From Nitrosopumilales archaeon (GTDB lineage: Archaea; Thermoproteota; Nitrososphaeria; Nitrososphaerales; Nitrosopumilaceae), in assembly GCA_900299125.1 (NCBI GenBank), contig OMIR01000068.1, positions 32,305-96,304 on the forward strand: 64,000 nt of DNA. The letters are read 5' to 3'. Under the pieces are notes generated by a model, which saw nothing but the letters and a program-made list of their open reading frames with translations, did no database searches and was not told the origin of the DNA. Below, in pieces: positions 44,030 through 51,964 of this stretch. Within the stretch, counting starts at the first letter, position 1, and each line of letters starts with the position of its first letter. Made by a program: the position numbers and the translations under genes.

Positions 44030-44435
44030 AGTAGACGACGAGATTTTAAAAATACTCAAGGACGATTCACGAGAATCTTTTGTAGATATTGGAAAAAAAT
44101 TAAAACTTTCAGAATCAGCAGTTAGACGCAGAGTTAAAAATTTAACAGATAACCAAATCATCAAGAAATTCACAATTGAAATCGGTGAACAGAACTCTAC
44201 TAAGGCCATCGTGTTAATTTCAGTAGAATCATCTATGGACACATCCAAAGTTTCTGCTAGACTGACTAAACTGGATGGAGTAAAAACAGTTTATGAAATA
44301 ACCGGTCAGTACGATATTGCGGTGATTATTTCATCTCCAAATATTACAGAGATTAATCTTGCCATAGATGCTTTAAGAAAAGTTCCAGGAGTATCAGATA
44401 CCAACACTGTGATCATACTCCGAGAAGTCACTTGA
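44016..44435 (+). CDS. Lrp/AsnC-family regulator (LysM-like)
   Basis: 139 residues: an N-terminal winged helix-turn-helix (ILKILKDDSRESFVDIGKKL, SESAVRRRVKNL) and a C-terminal RAM ligand-binding domain (AIVLISVESSMDTSKV ... GQYDIAVIISS). In Sulfolobus, LysM of this family controls the lysW-lysX operon in response to lysine. Its place in the operon and the pair of near-identical sites just downstream (44443-44452 and 44505-44514) suggest it controls the next operon. Ligand and sign of control are not known. Confidence 0.88.
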   Translation: MYKDKVDDEILKILKDDSRESFVDIGKKLKLSESAVRRRVKNLTDNQIIKKFTIEIGEQNSTKAIVLISVESSMDTSKVSARLTKLDGVKTVYEITGQYDIAVIISSPNITEINLAIDALRKVPGVSDTNTVIILREVT

Positions 44436-44441
44436 GTTGTT

Positions 44442-44516
44442 ATTCGTACTAATTTTTTCGTTTTCAGCCGGAATTCAACATTAAATTTCTGATTTATACC
44501 GTTTTTAGTACGAATT
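44442..44516. promoter_or_regulatory. Pair of inverted Lrp-type operator candidates before homocitrate synthase
   Basis: TTCGTACTAA at 44443-44452 and its reverse complement TTAGTACGAA at 44505-44514, 62 bases centre to centre. Each is itself a near-palindrome around GTAC. The second copy lies directly upstream of the TATA box, overlapping the BRE position. Confidence 0.5.
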
Positions 44517-44525
44517 GTTTATAAC
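44517..44525 (+). promoter_or_regulatory. TATA box of the homocitrate synthase operon
   Basis: GTTTATAAC is centred 31 bases before ATG 44552, giving an untranslated leader of only a few bases. Confidence 0.5.
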
Positions 44526-44551
44526 TAGTATTACTGCTTGATTTTCTACAA

Positions 44552-45733
44552 ATGAGTGATCCGAATTATTATGCGCATCTGTATAACGAATATGAAAAAA
44601 AGCCAAAAAGGATTCATGTACTAGACAGTACGCTTAGAGAGGGAGAACAACATCCTGGAGTCACTTTTACAAATAAACAAAGAATCCAAATTGCTTGGAT
44701 GTTAGATTATTTTGGGGTTGACCAGATTGAAATTTCCCCAGTTGTTTCAGAAGATCACTTTGAAGCAACTAAAACTATCATCAAGCAGGGATTAAAGGCA
44801 GATATTGTAGCACATGTTCGTGCCTTGAAGGAAGATGTTGATGTAGCTCTAAAATGTGATCCAAAGTGGACTGCCACATATCTTGGAATTTCTGACATTC
44901 ACATGAAAGACAAGTTAAGAATTACAAGAGAAGAAGCTTTACGCAGAGCAGTTGATACCGTAGAATATGCAAAATCACATGGACTCAAAATGAGATTTAC
45001 TGTGGAAGACGGTTCACGTGCTGACCCCGAATTCTTACTAAAGGTTTGTAAGGCTATCGAAGAAGCTGGGGTCGACAGAATCAGTCTACCAGATACTGTT
45101 GGAATTATGCGCCCCAGAGGAATGTTTAATTTCGTAAAGATGGTCAAAGAAAAGATCAAAGTACCACTCGATGTTCATTGTCATAACGACATCGGCTTGG
45201 CTGTGGCAAATGCATTTGCTGGAATTGATGCAGGTGCGGATCAAATTCACACAACGATAGACGGAATTGGGGAGAGGACTGGGATACCATCACTGGCAGA
45301 AGTGGCAGTAGCAATGACGTATTTGTATAGATCACCTAATGATTTCAGATTAGATATGCTTACAGACCTTTCAAGATTAATTGAGGAATACACTGGAATT
45401 ACACCGTATGATTCTAAACCATTAGTCGGACCTACCGCATATAAGCACAAGGCAGGAACCCACCTTGCTGCTATTCTTAGGAATCCGGCAGCCTATGAGC
45501 CCATTCCTCCAAGAATAGTTGGGAATAGAAGAAGGATTGTTTTTGGAGAGTTAGCCGGGAAAAGCGGTTCTGCCTATCTGATGTCTTTGCTCGGGTTGCC
45601 TAAAGACGACAATCAAGCAAAAGCAGTAGCTGCTGGACTTAAAAACCTCAGAATGGGTGACTTGTTAGAAATTCCGCTAGATAACAAACTTGAAAGAAAG
45701 ATAATTAATGATGCTAAGGACAGTAATGATTAA
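44552..45733 (+). CDS. lysS: Homocitrate synthase (LeuA/NifV superfamily)
   Basis: Condenses acetyl-CoA with 2-oxoglutarate to homocitrate, the first step of the aminoadipate route to lysine. 393 residues. DSTLREGEQHPGV binds the metal and substrate, HCHNDIGLAVAN gives further metal ligands, and GERTGIPSLAEV is typical. Related enzymes (isopropylmalate and citramalate synthases) share these motifs; position in front of lysW, lysX and lysK supports homocitrate. The LEU-dimer regulatory C-terminal domain of LeuA is absent. Confidence 0.87.
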   Translation: MSDPNYYAHLYNEYEKKPKRIHVLDSTLREGEQHPGVTFTNKQRIQIAWMLDYFGVDQIEISPVVSEDHFEATKTIIKQGLKADIVAHVRALKEDVDVALKCDPKWTATYLGISDIHMKDKLRITREEALRRAVDTVEYAKSHGLKMRFTVEDGSRADPEFLLKVCKAIEEAGVDRISLPDTVGIMRPRGMFNFVKMVKEKIKVPLDVHCHNDIGLAVANAFAGIDAGADQIHTTIDGIGERTGIPSLAEVAVAMTYLYRSPNDFRLDMLTDLSRLIEEYTGITPYDSKPLVGPTAYKHKAGTHLAAILRNPAAYEPIPPRIVGNRRRIVFGELAGKSGSAYLMSLLGLPKDDNQAKAVAAGLKNLRMGDLLEIPLDNKLERKIINDAKDSND

Positions 45734-45734
45734 C

Positions 45735-45902
45735 ATGGCAAAATGTGCTGAATGTGATTCAGATATTTCAATTCCAAGTGATGCCGTTGAAGGCGAATTG
45801 GTAACTTGCCCTGATTGTGGTGCGAGTTTTGAGATAACTAAATCCTCAGGCGGATTTGGGCTAAAGCCAGCTCAAAGCGTCGGAGAGGACTGGGGCCAGT
45901 GA
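45735..45902 (+). CDS. lysW: LysW-type amino-group carrier protein, copy 2
   Basis: 55 residues from ATG 45735 (MAKCAECDSD), one base after the homocitrate synthase stop; an upstream in-frame ATG at 45708 lies inside that gene. Zinc pairs CAEC and CPDC. The C-terminus is SVGEDWGQ: it ends in Gln, whereas copy 1 ends in Glu as usual for this carrier. If not processed or deamidated, Gln could not accept the amino acid on its side chain in the usual way. Confidence 0.9.
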   Translation: MAKCAECDSDISIPSDAVEGELVTCPDCGASFEITKSSGGFGLKPAQSVGEDWGQ

Positions 45903-46744
45903 GCCACCCGATAACGATTCTCTACGATACTGTTCGACCAGAAGAAAAAGCTCTCACCGAAGCTGCAACAAAACTTGGAATTACAATCGAAATGGTAGAT
46001 TGTAAGAACCTTGCATTAGACGTAGATAAAGAATCACAGTACAAAATAGTCCTACAAAGATGTGTTAGCTACTACAGAAATTTGCATGCCACTGCGGCAC
46101 TTGAAGGGATGGGTGCGAATGTGATCAATAATCTGTATTGTGGTGTGTATGCCGGCAATAAACTCTTTACACATATGCTTCTAAAAAATGCAGGAGTAGA
46201 AACACCTTACGCGAGTGTTGCATTTTCTAAGGGTGCAGTACTAGACTTGCTAGATAGTATCGGTTATCCGAAGGTAATCAAGCCTACAGTTGGTAGTTGG
46301 GGTAGAATGGTTCAACGATTAAACCATAGGGAAGCGGCAGAGGGCATCATAGAAGAACGGGAAAAAATGTACCCGATATATCAAATTCATTATCTTGAAG
46401 AGTTTGTTCAAAGACCTCCCAGAGATATCAGAGCAATAGTAATTGGTGATCAGGTAGTTGGAGCAATATATCGCAATTCAACTACCGAAAACTGGAAAAC
46501 AAACACCCATTTGGGAGGAACAGCAGAGATTTGCAAAGTTACTCCCGAGCTAGAGGAAATCTGCATCAAGGCAAAGGATTGTGTCAAAGGGCAGATCGTA
46601 GGAATTGACTTGATGGAGAGTAAAGAACGCGGATTAGTAGTGCATGAAATTAACAATACTACTGAATATCGAAATGTTGCTAGAGTTACTGGAATTAACA
46701 TAGCCGAAAAGATTTTACAATATGCATCAAAATCAGGAAATTAA
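45899..46744 (+). CDS. lysX: LysX-type LysW ligase, copy 2 (probably lysine branch)
   Basis: 281-residue ATP-grasp ligase homologous to copy 1. Marks: QRCVSYYRNLHATA, PKVIKPTVGSWGRMV, RDIRAIVIGDQVVGAIYR and HEINNTTEYRN. GTG start overlapping the lysW stop by four bases (GTGA). Because it follows homocitrate synthase, I infer that it loads aminoadipate on LysW. Experimental or motif-level comparison with known LysX and ArgX would decide. Confidence 0.85.
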   Translation: MSHPITILYDTVRPEEKALTEAATKLGITIEMVDCKNLALDVDKESQYKIVLQRCVSYYRNLHATAALEGMGANVINNLYCGVYAGNKLFTHMLLKNAGVETPYASVAFSKGAVLDLLDSIGYPKVIKPTVGSWGRMVQRLNHREAAEGIIEEREKMYPIYQIHYLEEFVQRPPRDIRAIVIGDQVVGAIYRNSTTENWKTNTHLGGTAEICKVTPELEEICIKAKDCVKGQIVGIDLMESKERGLVVHEINNTTEYRNVARVTGINIAEKILQYASKSGN

Positions 46745-46747
46745 AAA

Positions 46748-47878
46748 ATGGACTCTTCTTTTACTATCACCCCTAGATTTTCAATCAAAATGTTGGAGAA
46801 AGCATTACGTCTGTACACGCCATCACTATCAGAAAAGCCAATGGCGGAATTCTTGGCAGATAAATGTGATGACTTAGGATTTGAGAATATCAAAATCGAT
46901 GAAGTCGGAAACATTATTGCAACAATTGGTTCTGGTTCCCCACGTGTTCTGCTATGTGGTCATATGGATACGGTACCTGGAAAGGTCAAGGTCAGAAAGG
47001 AGGGGGATTTTTTGTATGGCCGTGGTGCATCCGATGCAAAAGCACCTTTAATGGCAATGCTTCTTGCAGCATCAACTCTACAAAAAAATAATGGAACTGT
47101 TATTTTTGTTGGAGCAGTTGATGAAGAAGGTAATGCTACTGGGATCAAAAATTTGGCAAAGCAAAAGCTGGATATCGATTATGCCGTTTTTGGAGAACCC
47201 TCTGGAATCACAAATGTTACGATAGCTTACAAGGGAAGAATAGCAATTAATCTAAAAATCAATGTAGGGGATTCAGCTCATGCTTCTGCACCATGGCTAG
47301 CGAGAAACGCTATAGAAGAATCAATGAAGTTTACTACAGAGCTCAAAAAGTCACTAGAGGAAAATCAAGAGGGAAAATCAAAAGGAATGATGCTAACAGC
47401 CACAATCACTGAAATCAAAGGTGGTGATAGTCATAATGTTACTCCAAAGGAATGTGACACCATAATTGACATTAGAATTCCTGTAACACTAAACTGCAAG
47501 TCAGTGGGTGAAAAAATCGCCACAAAGGTTGCCGAATTAGCTTCAAAACAGCAAGTAGAAGCGATTTATTCAGTAATTGATGAAACGGAGCCATTTGAAG
47601 CACCTATGAACTCCCCTCTCGTCAGAGCATTTACGTTAGGAGTCATGGATGTAGAGCGAAAAAGACCAGCACTGATCCGTAAGACTGGAACTGGAGATAT
47701 GAACATAATTGGAACTTTGTGGAATGTTCCAGTTGTAACATATGGTCCAGGAGATCCTCATGCATCACACACAATAGATGAAAGAGTATCAATGAATGAA
47801 TATCTTCGAGGAATTGAAGTGATAAGAAATACTCTTCATCATTTAAAACGTCTTCATGATGTCAAGACTGAAAAATAA
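46748..47878 (+). CDS. lysK: LysW-lysine/LysW-ornithine hydrolase (M20 family)
   Basis: Zinc metallopeptidase that releases lysine or ornithine from the carrier. Metal site CGHMDTVPG, GRGASDAKAPL and DEEGNATG; a dimerisation domain lies in the middle. 376 residues, normal. ATG three bases after lysX; its stop shares one base with the dphB start (TAATG), so the lysine operon runs on into dphB. Confidence 0.9.
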   Translation: MDSSFTITPRFSIKMLEKALRLYTPSLSEKPMAEFLADKCDDLGFENIKIDEVGNIIATIGSGSPRVLLCGHMDTVPGKVKVRKEGDFLYGRGASDAKAPLMAMLLAASTLQKNNGTVIFVGAVDEEGNATGIKNLAKQKLDIDYAVFGEPSGITNVTIAYKGRIAINLKINVGDSAHASAPWLARNAIEESMKFTTELKKSLEENQEGKSKGMMLTATITEIKGGDSHNVTPKECDTIIDIRIPVTLNCKSVGEKIATKVAELASKQQVEAIYSVIDETEPFEAPMNSPLVRAFTLGVMDVERKRPALIRKTGTGDMNIIGTLWNVPVVTYGPGDPHASHTIDERVSMNEYLRGIEVIRNTLHHLKRLHDVKTEK

Positions 47879-48912
47879 TGCTATACTTCGTTGGTCTAGG
47901 AATCGGTGGACCGTATGCATTATCAGAGAAGGCAAAAAAAATAATCTCAGAATGCGAGATTGTATATTTTGAACAGTTTACAAGTCCCATGTCAGAGAGA
48001 CATGCAAAATTTCTGCAAGATTTAACAAGTAAACAATTCAAGTTTGCACCACGATGGCTAGTAGAGGATGGAAAAGAGATTATTGATGCAGCAAAAAATA
48101 ACAAGGTCGCATTATTATCATATGGAGATCCATACATTGCAACTACGCATATCGAATTAAGAGTTCGCGCAATACAGGATGGCATTAAAACAGAAACCAT
48201 TCATGCATCGTCGGCGATAACATCTTTGGTTGGAGAGTGTGGTCTTCACTTTTACAAAGTCGGCAGAACTGTAACCATAATGAGCGGCATTCCTTCTTCA
48301 ACGGCATATTATGCAATATTTGAGAATCTAAAGGTAGGAAATCACACCATAGTTTTATTAGAATGGAATCAAAAAAATAGTTTCTTTTTGGATCCCAAGG
48401 AAGCAATTTCTAGCCTCTTAGAACAAGAAAAAGAACAAAATAGAAAGGTCTTCTCTGAACAAACTTATGGAATTGTTGCATCAAGGATCGGAGATGAAGA
48501 TCAAAGGATTATTGCAGGTAAATTCACAGATTTAGAAAAACAAAATTTTGGCCCTTCTCCTCACACAATAATCATTCCAGGCATAATGCATTTCACAGAA
48601 TCAGATGCGCTAAAAGTATTAGCTAATTGTATCAGCCCTCCTGAAGACAACACACCAAAAATAGAAAAAATATCTTCTCAAATGATGAAAAAATACATCC
48701 CAATGGTAAGACGTGCTCTAGAACAGATAAGGCCGTATTATAGAGATTCAAAAGAATTCGCTAGTGTTTTGGAGAATGCGGACCTATACATCAAGGATTC
48801 AGAGAGATTTTTTTCTCAAGGTCAAGAGGAGCTAGCTATTCTCTCAATTGGGTATGCAGATGGTCTTGTGGACGCACTACGAATAGGACAAGGCCTAGAG
48901 CCAGAATTATAG
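47878..48912 (+). CDS. dphB: Diphthine synthase fused to a DUF357 domain
   Basis: Residues 1-255 are a tetrapyrrole-methylase-fold methyltransferase of the Dph5/DphB family (MLYFVGLGIGGPYALSEKA, HASSAITSLVGECGLHFYK) that methylates the modified His of elongation factor 2 on the way to diphthamide. Residues about 262-344 resemble DUF357, a helical domain found in archaea (YIPMVRRALEQIRPYY, ILSIGYADGLVDALRIGQG). DphB is usually about 260 residues, so this is a fusion. It is the last-but-one gene of the lysine operon. Confidence 0.88.
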   Translation: MLYFVGLGIGGPYALSEKAKKIISECEIVYFEQFTSPMSERHAKFLQDLTSKQFKFAPRWLVEDGKEIIDAAKNNKVALLSYGDPYIATTHIELRVRAIQDGIKTETIHASSAITSLVGECGLHFYKVGRTVTIMSGIPSSTAYYAIFENLKVGNHTIVLLEWNQKNSFFLDPKEAISSLLEQEKEQNRKVFSEQTYGIVASRIGDEDQRIIAGKFTDLEKQNFGPSPHTIIIPGIMHFTESDALKVLANCISPPEDNTPKIEKISSQMMKKYIPMVRRALEQIRPYYRDSKEFASVLENADLYIKDSERFFSQGQEELAILSIGYADGLVDALRIGQGLEPEL

Positions 48913-48949
48913 AACAAATTAAAAACCTCAGTTTGCTAGAGGTAATGCT

Positions 48950-49564
48950 TTGGATGTAATAGATAAGGGAATATTATCATCGATTTATGTCTGTACACTG
49001 ACAGGGCAGGATCCAATTTCCCACACCATCAAGAGGACAAATCTTTCTGAATCATACATTAGAGAAAGAATCACTATGCTGAAAAAAAATCTCATGATAA
49101 CAGAAAATTATACGCTAACAGAATTTGGAAGAACAACATTACATGTTGTGTTGGCAGGCGGAGTCTTTGACATAATTCATCCAGGACATATTTACACTTT
49201 GAATGCTGCAAAAGATCTAGGAGATGTTTTGATCGTAGTCATTGCAACATCTAATACAGCGGTGAAAATGAAAAAAAGGAAGCCTTTGCATGCCGAAGAG
49301 CAACGCCAAGAATTGATCGCTTCACTATCAATGGTAGATTTGAGTCTAATAGGTAGTGAGGGGGACATTTTCAAGACAGTTTCACGTGTTAGGCCTGACA
49401 TCATTGCACTCGGATATGATCAAGTGCATCAGGAAAAATTCATCACGGATGGATGTAAAGAACTTGGACTTAATGTTCGTGTGGCAAGGCTTCAGTCACC
49501 AATTCCTGAGTACTCTAGCTCAAAAATCGAGAAAGAGTATGGAGAAGCACTTCACGGCATCTAG
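48950..49564 (+). CDS. ribL: FAD synthetase-like nucleotidyltransferase with N-terminal helix-turn-helix
   Basis: 204 residues. A winged-helix-like part (1-60, SESYIRERITMLKKN) precedes a cytidylyltransferase domain with VVLAGGVFDIIHPGH (HxGH motif), KKRKPLHAEEQRQELI and GYDQVHQE, as in archaeal RibL, which makes FAD from FMN and ATP. The start is TTG. It converges on the riboflavin kinase gene, sharing CTAG at 49561-49564; the two encode successive steps. Confidence 0.83.
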   Translation: MDVIDKGILSSIYVCTLTGQDPISHTIKRTNLSESYIRERITMLKKNLMITENYTLTEFGRTTLHVVLAGGVFDIIHPGHIYTLNAAKDLGDVLIVVIATSNTAVKMKKRKPLHAEEQRQELIASLSMVDLSLIGSEGDIFKTVSRVRPDIIALGYDQVHQEKFITDGCKELGLNVRVARLQSPIPEYSSSKIEKEYGEALHGI

Positions 49565-50238
49565 ATTGAGACTCGAATTGCAACATTGGCGCCGTTTTTG
49601 AGTCCAAGTTTTTTTCTAATTTCGCTTTTTGAGATTATTTCAATTGTAGATAGATCATGATGAGTTCTCTCCAATAGTATAATCTCTGCGTCAATCTTAT
49701 CGTTAATTCTACATGAAAAACACTTTACCCACCCATAGGTTCTTTTTCCATCAGAGAATCCATCTATTTTTATTCCCTCGAGGTTGGTTAGCTGTCTAAG
49801 AGATTCAATTTGTTCCTTTTTTTCCAATTCTATATTTAGAGTTCCAGGAAAAGGAATGTAACCAATTTTTTTACTAAATTGTTTTGTGTATCCCTTAAGA
49901 GACATGTAGTATTTTCCTTCACCCATTCCGGTTACAAGTTTACCATCAACATCAATTGTGGGCGGAACTGTCTCTAAGCTGTTCTTCAGTACATTATATA
50001 TTTCAGAAATTTTTTCAAATCCTTTTTGTGATAATTTTACAGAGACTTTTTTTCCAATTGCCAGTCTTAAAATGAAGCCCCCACTTTCTAATTCCAATAA
50101 ATGTTTAGATGCAGCCTGCTGGGACTTGCCAATTCGTTTACCCAAAGTTGAAGTAGTTATTGAAACATAATTATTTTTAGCACCCTTTGAGAGTAATTCT
50201 GTTAGCGTAATCAGATGTTGTATTTTTAATTCTGTCAT
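49561..50238 (-). CDS. ribK: CTP-dependent riboflavin kinase with N-terminal helix-turn-helix
   Basis: 225 residues: a MarR-like winged helix (1-90, SKQQAASKHLLELESGG-type), then the DUF120 riboflavin kinase domain: GMGEGKYYMSLKGYTKQF and PFPGTLNIEL are diagnostic. Makes FMN with CTP as donor. In related HTH-RibK proteins the HTH controls riboflavin genes (RbkR), so this protein may be both enzyme and regulator. ATG start. Convergent with ribL. Confidence 0.9.
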   Translation of the reverse strand: MTELKIQHLITLTELLSKGAKNNYVSITTSTLGKRIGKSQQAASKHLLELESGGFILRLAIGKKVSVKLSQKGFEKISEIYNVLKNSLETVPPTIDVDGKLVTGMGEGKYYMSLKGYTKQFSKKIGYIPFPGTLNIELEKKEQIESLRQLTNLEGIKIDGFSDGKRTYGWVKCFSCRINDKIDAEIILLERTHHDLSTIEIISKSEIRKKLGLKNGANVAIRVSI

Positions 50239-50274
50239 AATTATATAAAAAGAAAAAAGAGTTAAAGATTTTTC

Positions 50275-51423
50275 TTATGCAACACCAAGTTCAGTAAATG
50301 TTTTCAAAGCAATTCCGTCTTTGTTAGTAAGACTTGCTATTCTGTGTCCTATAACACATTCTATGCCTGCTTGCTTTGCTCCATCTACTAATCTCTGTGT
50401 CACAATTCCATCAAGTATCAGATATTTGATGCCGGTTTGTACTGAAAGTTTAGAGACAAGTTCTGAAATTGGTACTTTGAAGACTTCATTTCTAGTGGCA
50501 TCAAGGCCGATTGCCTCCAGAGTCTCATTAATTTTTGAGAATGTTTTTTCTGCAATCTCGGCCATTGGTTTGTCATTTGGATCAGAAAGAGTTGGCTTTG
50601 CTTTTGGATTGTTCATTTCCTCTATAGTTGGCCTCAAAATGTCGGCAATTTGTTGAGGGGTTAGCTCTTCTACTTCGACACCTTCAGGTGCTCTGTGTAC
50701 TATGTCAATGTCAACTACACTTTTGAGCTCTTTGAGAATGAATCCACCAGCTCTATCGCCATCTAAAAATGCAATTACTTTGTCTTTTTGGTCGCAGAGT
50801 TCACGAATGGATTCATCAATTCTAGCACCATCTATGGCTAGAGAATTATCAATTCCAGCTCTAAGTAAGTTAATTACATCTGCTCTACCTTCTACAAGGA
50901 TTATCCAGGGTGATTCAAAAACGCCTTGTCCACATGGGAGCTTTCCTCTACCATAAGTAGTTAGTTTGCCCGATGTAGAGGTTCCATCATGGATATCCTT
51001 GAGCATTGTTTCGCCTTCCGAAATGGTCTTTGTAGCCCATTGCTGCTTGATCTCTTTTGCTCTTTTGATAATGTCGTCCTTTTTTGTAGCACGAACATCC
51101 TCTATCGCATTTAGTTTGAACTTGCAGTCAAATGGTCCTACTTTGTCTATACTTTCAATCGCTGCCGCTATCAGTGAAGCAGTATCAACGTCCGTAGACA
51201 TTGGAATGAGTGCGTCACCATTAGTGGTGTTAGTAGTACTTGTCGTAGTTACCTCTATTCTTCCGACTTTAGATAGTCTCTGGAGCTCATTCAGGTTCAT
51301 CTCTGGGCCTAGTAGACCTTCGGTCTGGCCAAAGATTGCCCCTATGATGTCTGCTCTCTCAACGAGTCCATCAACTTCAAAGGATAGCTTAACGTGATAC
51401 TTGACAATTCCTGTTTGTGGCAA
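50275..51423 (-). CDS. dnaG: Archaeal DnaG-like primase (Toprim domain)
   Basis: 382 residues. N-terminal family domain (KYHVKLSFEVDGLVERADII), Toprim domain with ILVEGRADV (Glu178) and FLDGDRAG (Asp221, Asp223). The bacterial zinc-binding domain is lacking, as in all archaeal forms. Archaeal DnaG associates with the exosome and can also make primers; which role dominates is not visible. TTG start (MPQTGIVKYH). Confidence 0.93.
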   Translation of the reverse strand: MPQTGIVKYHVKLSFEVDGLVERADIIGAIFGQTEGLLGPEMNLNELQRLSKVGRIEVTTTSTTNTTNGDALIPMSTDVDTASLIAAAIESIDKVGPFDCKFKLNAIEDVRATKKDDIIKRAKEIKQQWATKTISEGETMLKDIHDGTSTSGKLTTYGRGKLPCGQGVFESPWIILVEGRADVINLLRAGIDNSLAIDGARIDESIRELCDQKDKVIAFLDGDRAGGFILKELKSVVDIDIVHRAPEGVEVEELTPQQIADILRPTIEEMNNPKAKPTLSDPNDKPMAEIAEKTFSKINETLEAIGLDATRNEVFKVPISELVSKLSVQTGIKYLILDGIVTQRLVDGAKQAGIECVIGHRIASLTNKDGIALKTFTELGVA

Positions 51424-51531
51424 TTGAGAATATACCTCCTAAAGATCAATAGATTATTTCTTCAAATCACAGATATAAGTGCTTACGATTTCGTAGGCTC
51501 AGGATTTACAAAAATAGGAAAGATGAAGAGA

Positions 51532-51882
51532 TTATTCGGTGCTAAAAGAGTGTCCACATGAGCAGGATTTTGTAACATTTGGATTGTTAATCTTAAATCC
51601 AGATCCCATCAGAGACTCTATGTAGTCAATGTTAGCCCCCTTGAGGTGTTCTTGTGAGTAGCTGTCAACTAGTAATTTGACACCTTGCTCTTCGATGACG
51701 GTATCATCTTCTTCAGGTTTCGCCTCAAAGCCCATCCCATAAGAAAGACCTGAGCATCCGCCACCTTGAACATATACTCTAAGGAATTCTGGCTTTTCTG
51801 CCTCTTCTTTCATGAACTCTGCAATTTTCTCCGCTGCTTTTGGAGTAATTGTTACAAGTTTTTGAGTTTGTTCAGTTGCCAT
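51532..51882 (-). CDS. erpA: A-type iron-sulfur carrier (IscA/ErpA family)
   Basis: 116 residues with the three cluster cysteines Cys43 (GGGCSGLSYGM), Cys107 and Cys109 (SCSCGHSFS). Accepts and hands on Fe-S clusters. It lies between dnaG and the carbon-fixation dehydratase on the same strand, but with gaps of about 80-110 bases, so it probably has its own promoter. Confidence 0.93.
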   Translation of the reverse strand: MATEQTQKLVTITPKAAEKIAEFMKEEAEKPEFLRVYVQGGGCSGLSYGMGFEAKPEEDDTVIEEQGVKLLVDSYSQEHLKGANIDYIESLMGSGFKINNPNVTKSCSCGHSFSTE

Positions 51883-51964
51883 GTAATCACCAGTCTCTCC
51901 AAATTATAATAAGCTTTTCACACATAGTAGAATAGTAATAATAAAGAAAGGTGTTAGGCAGAGC

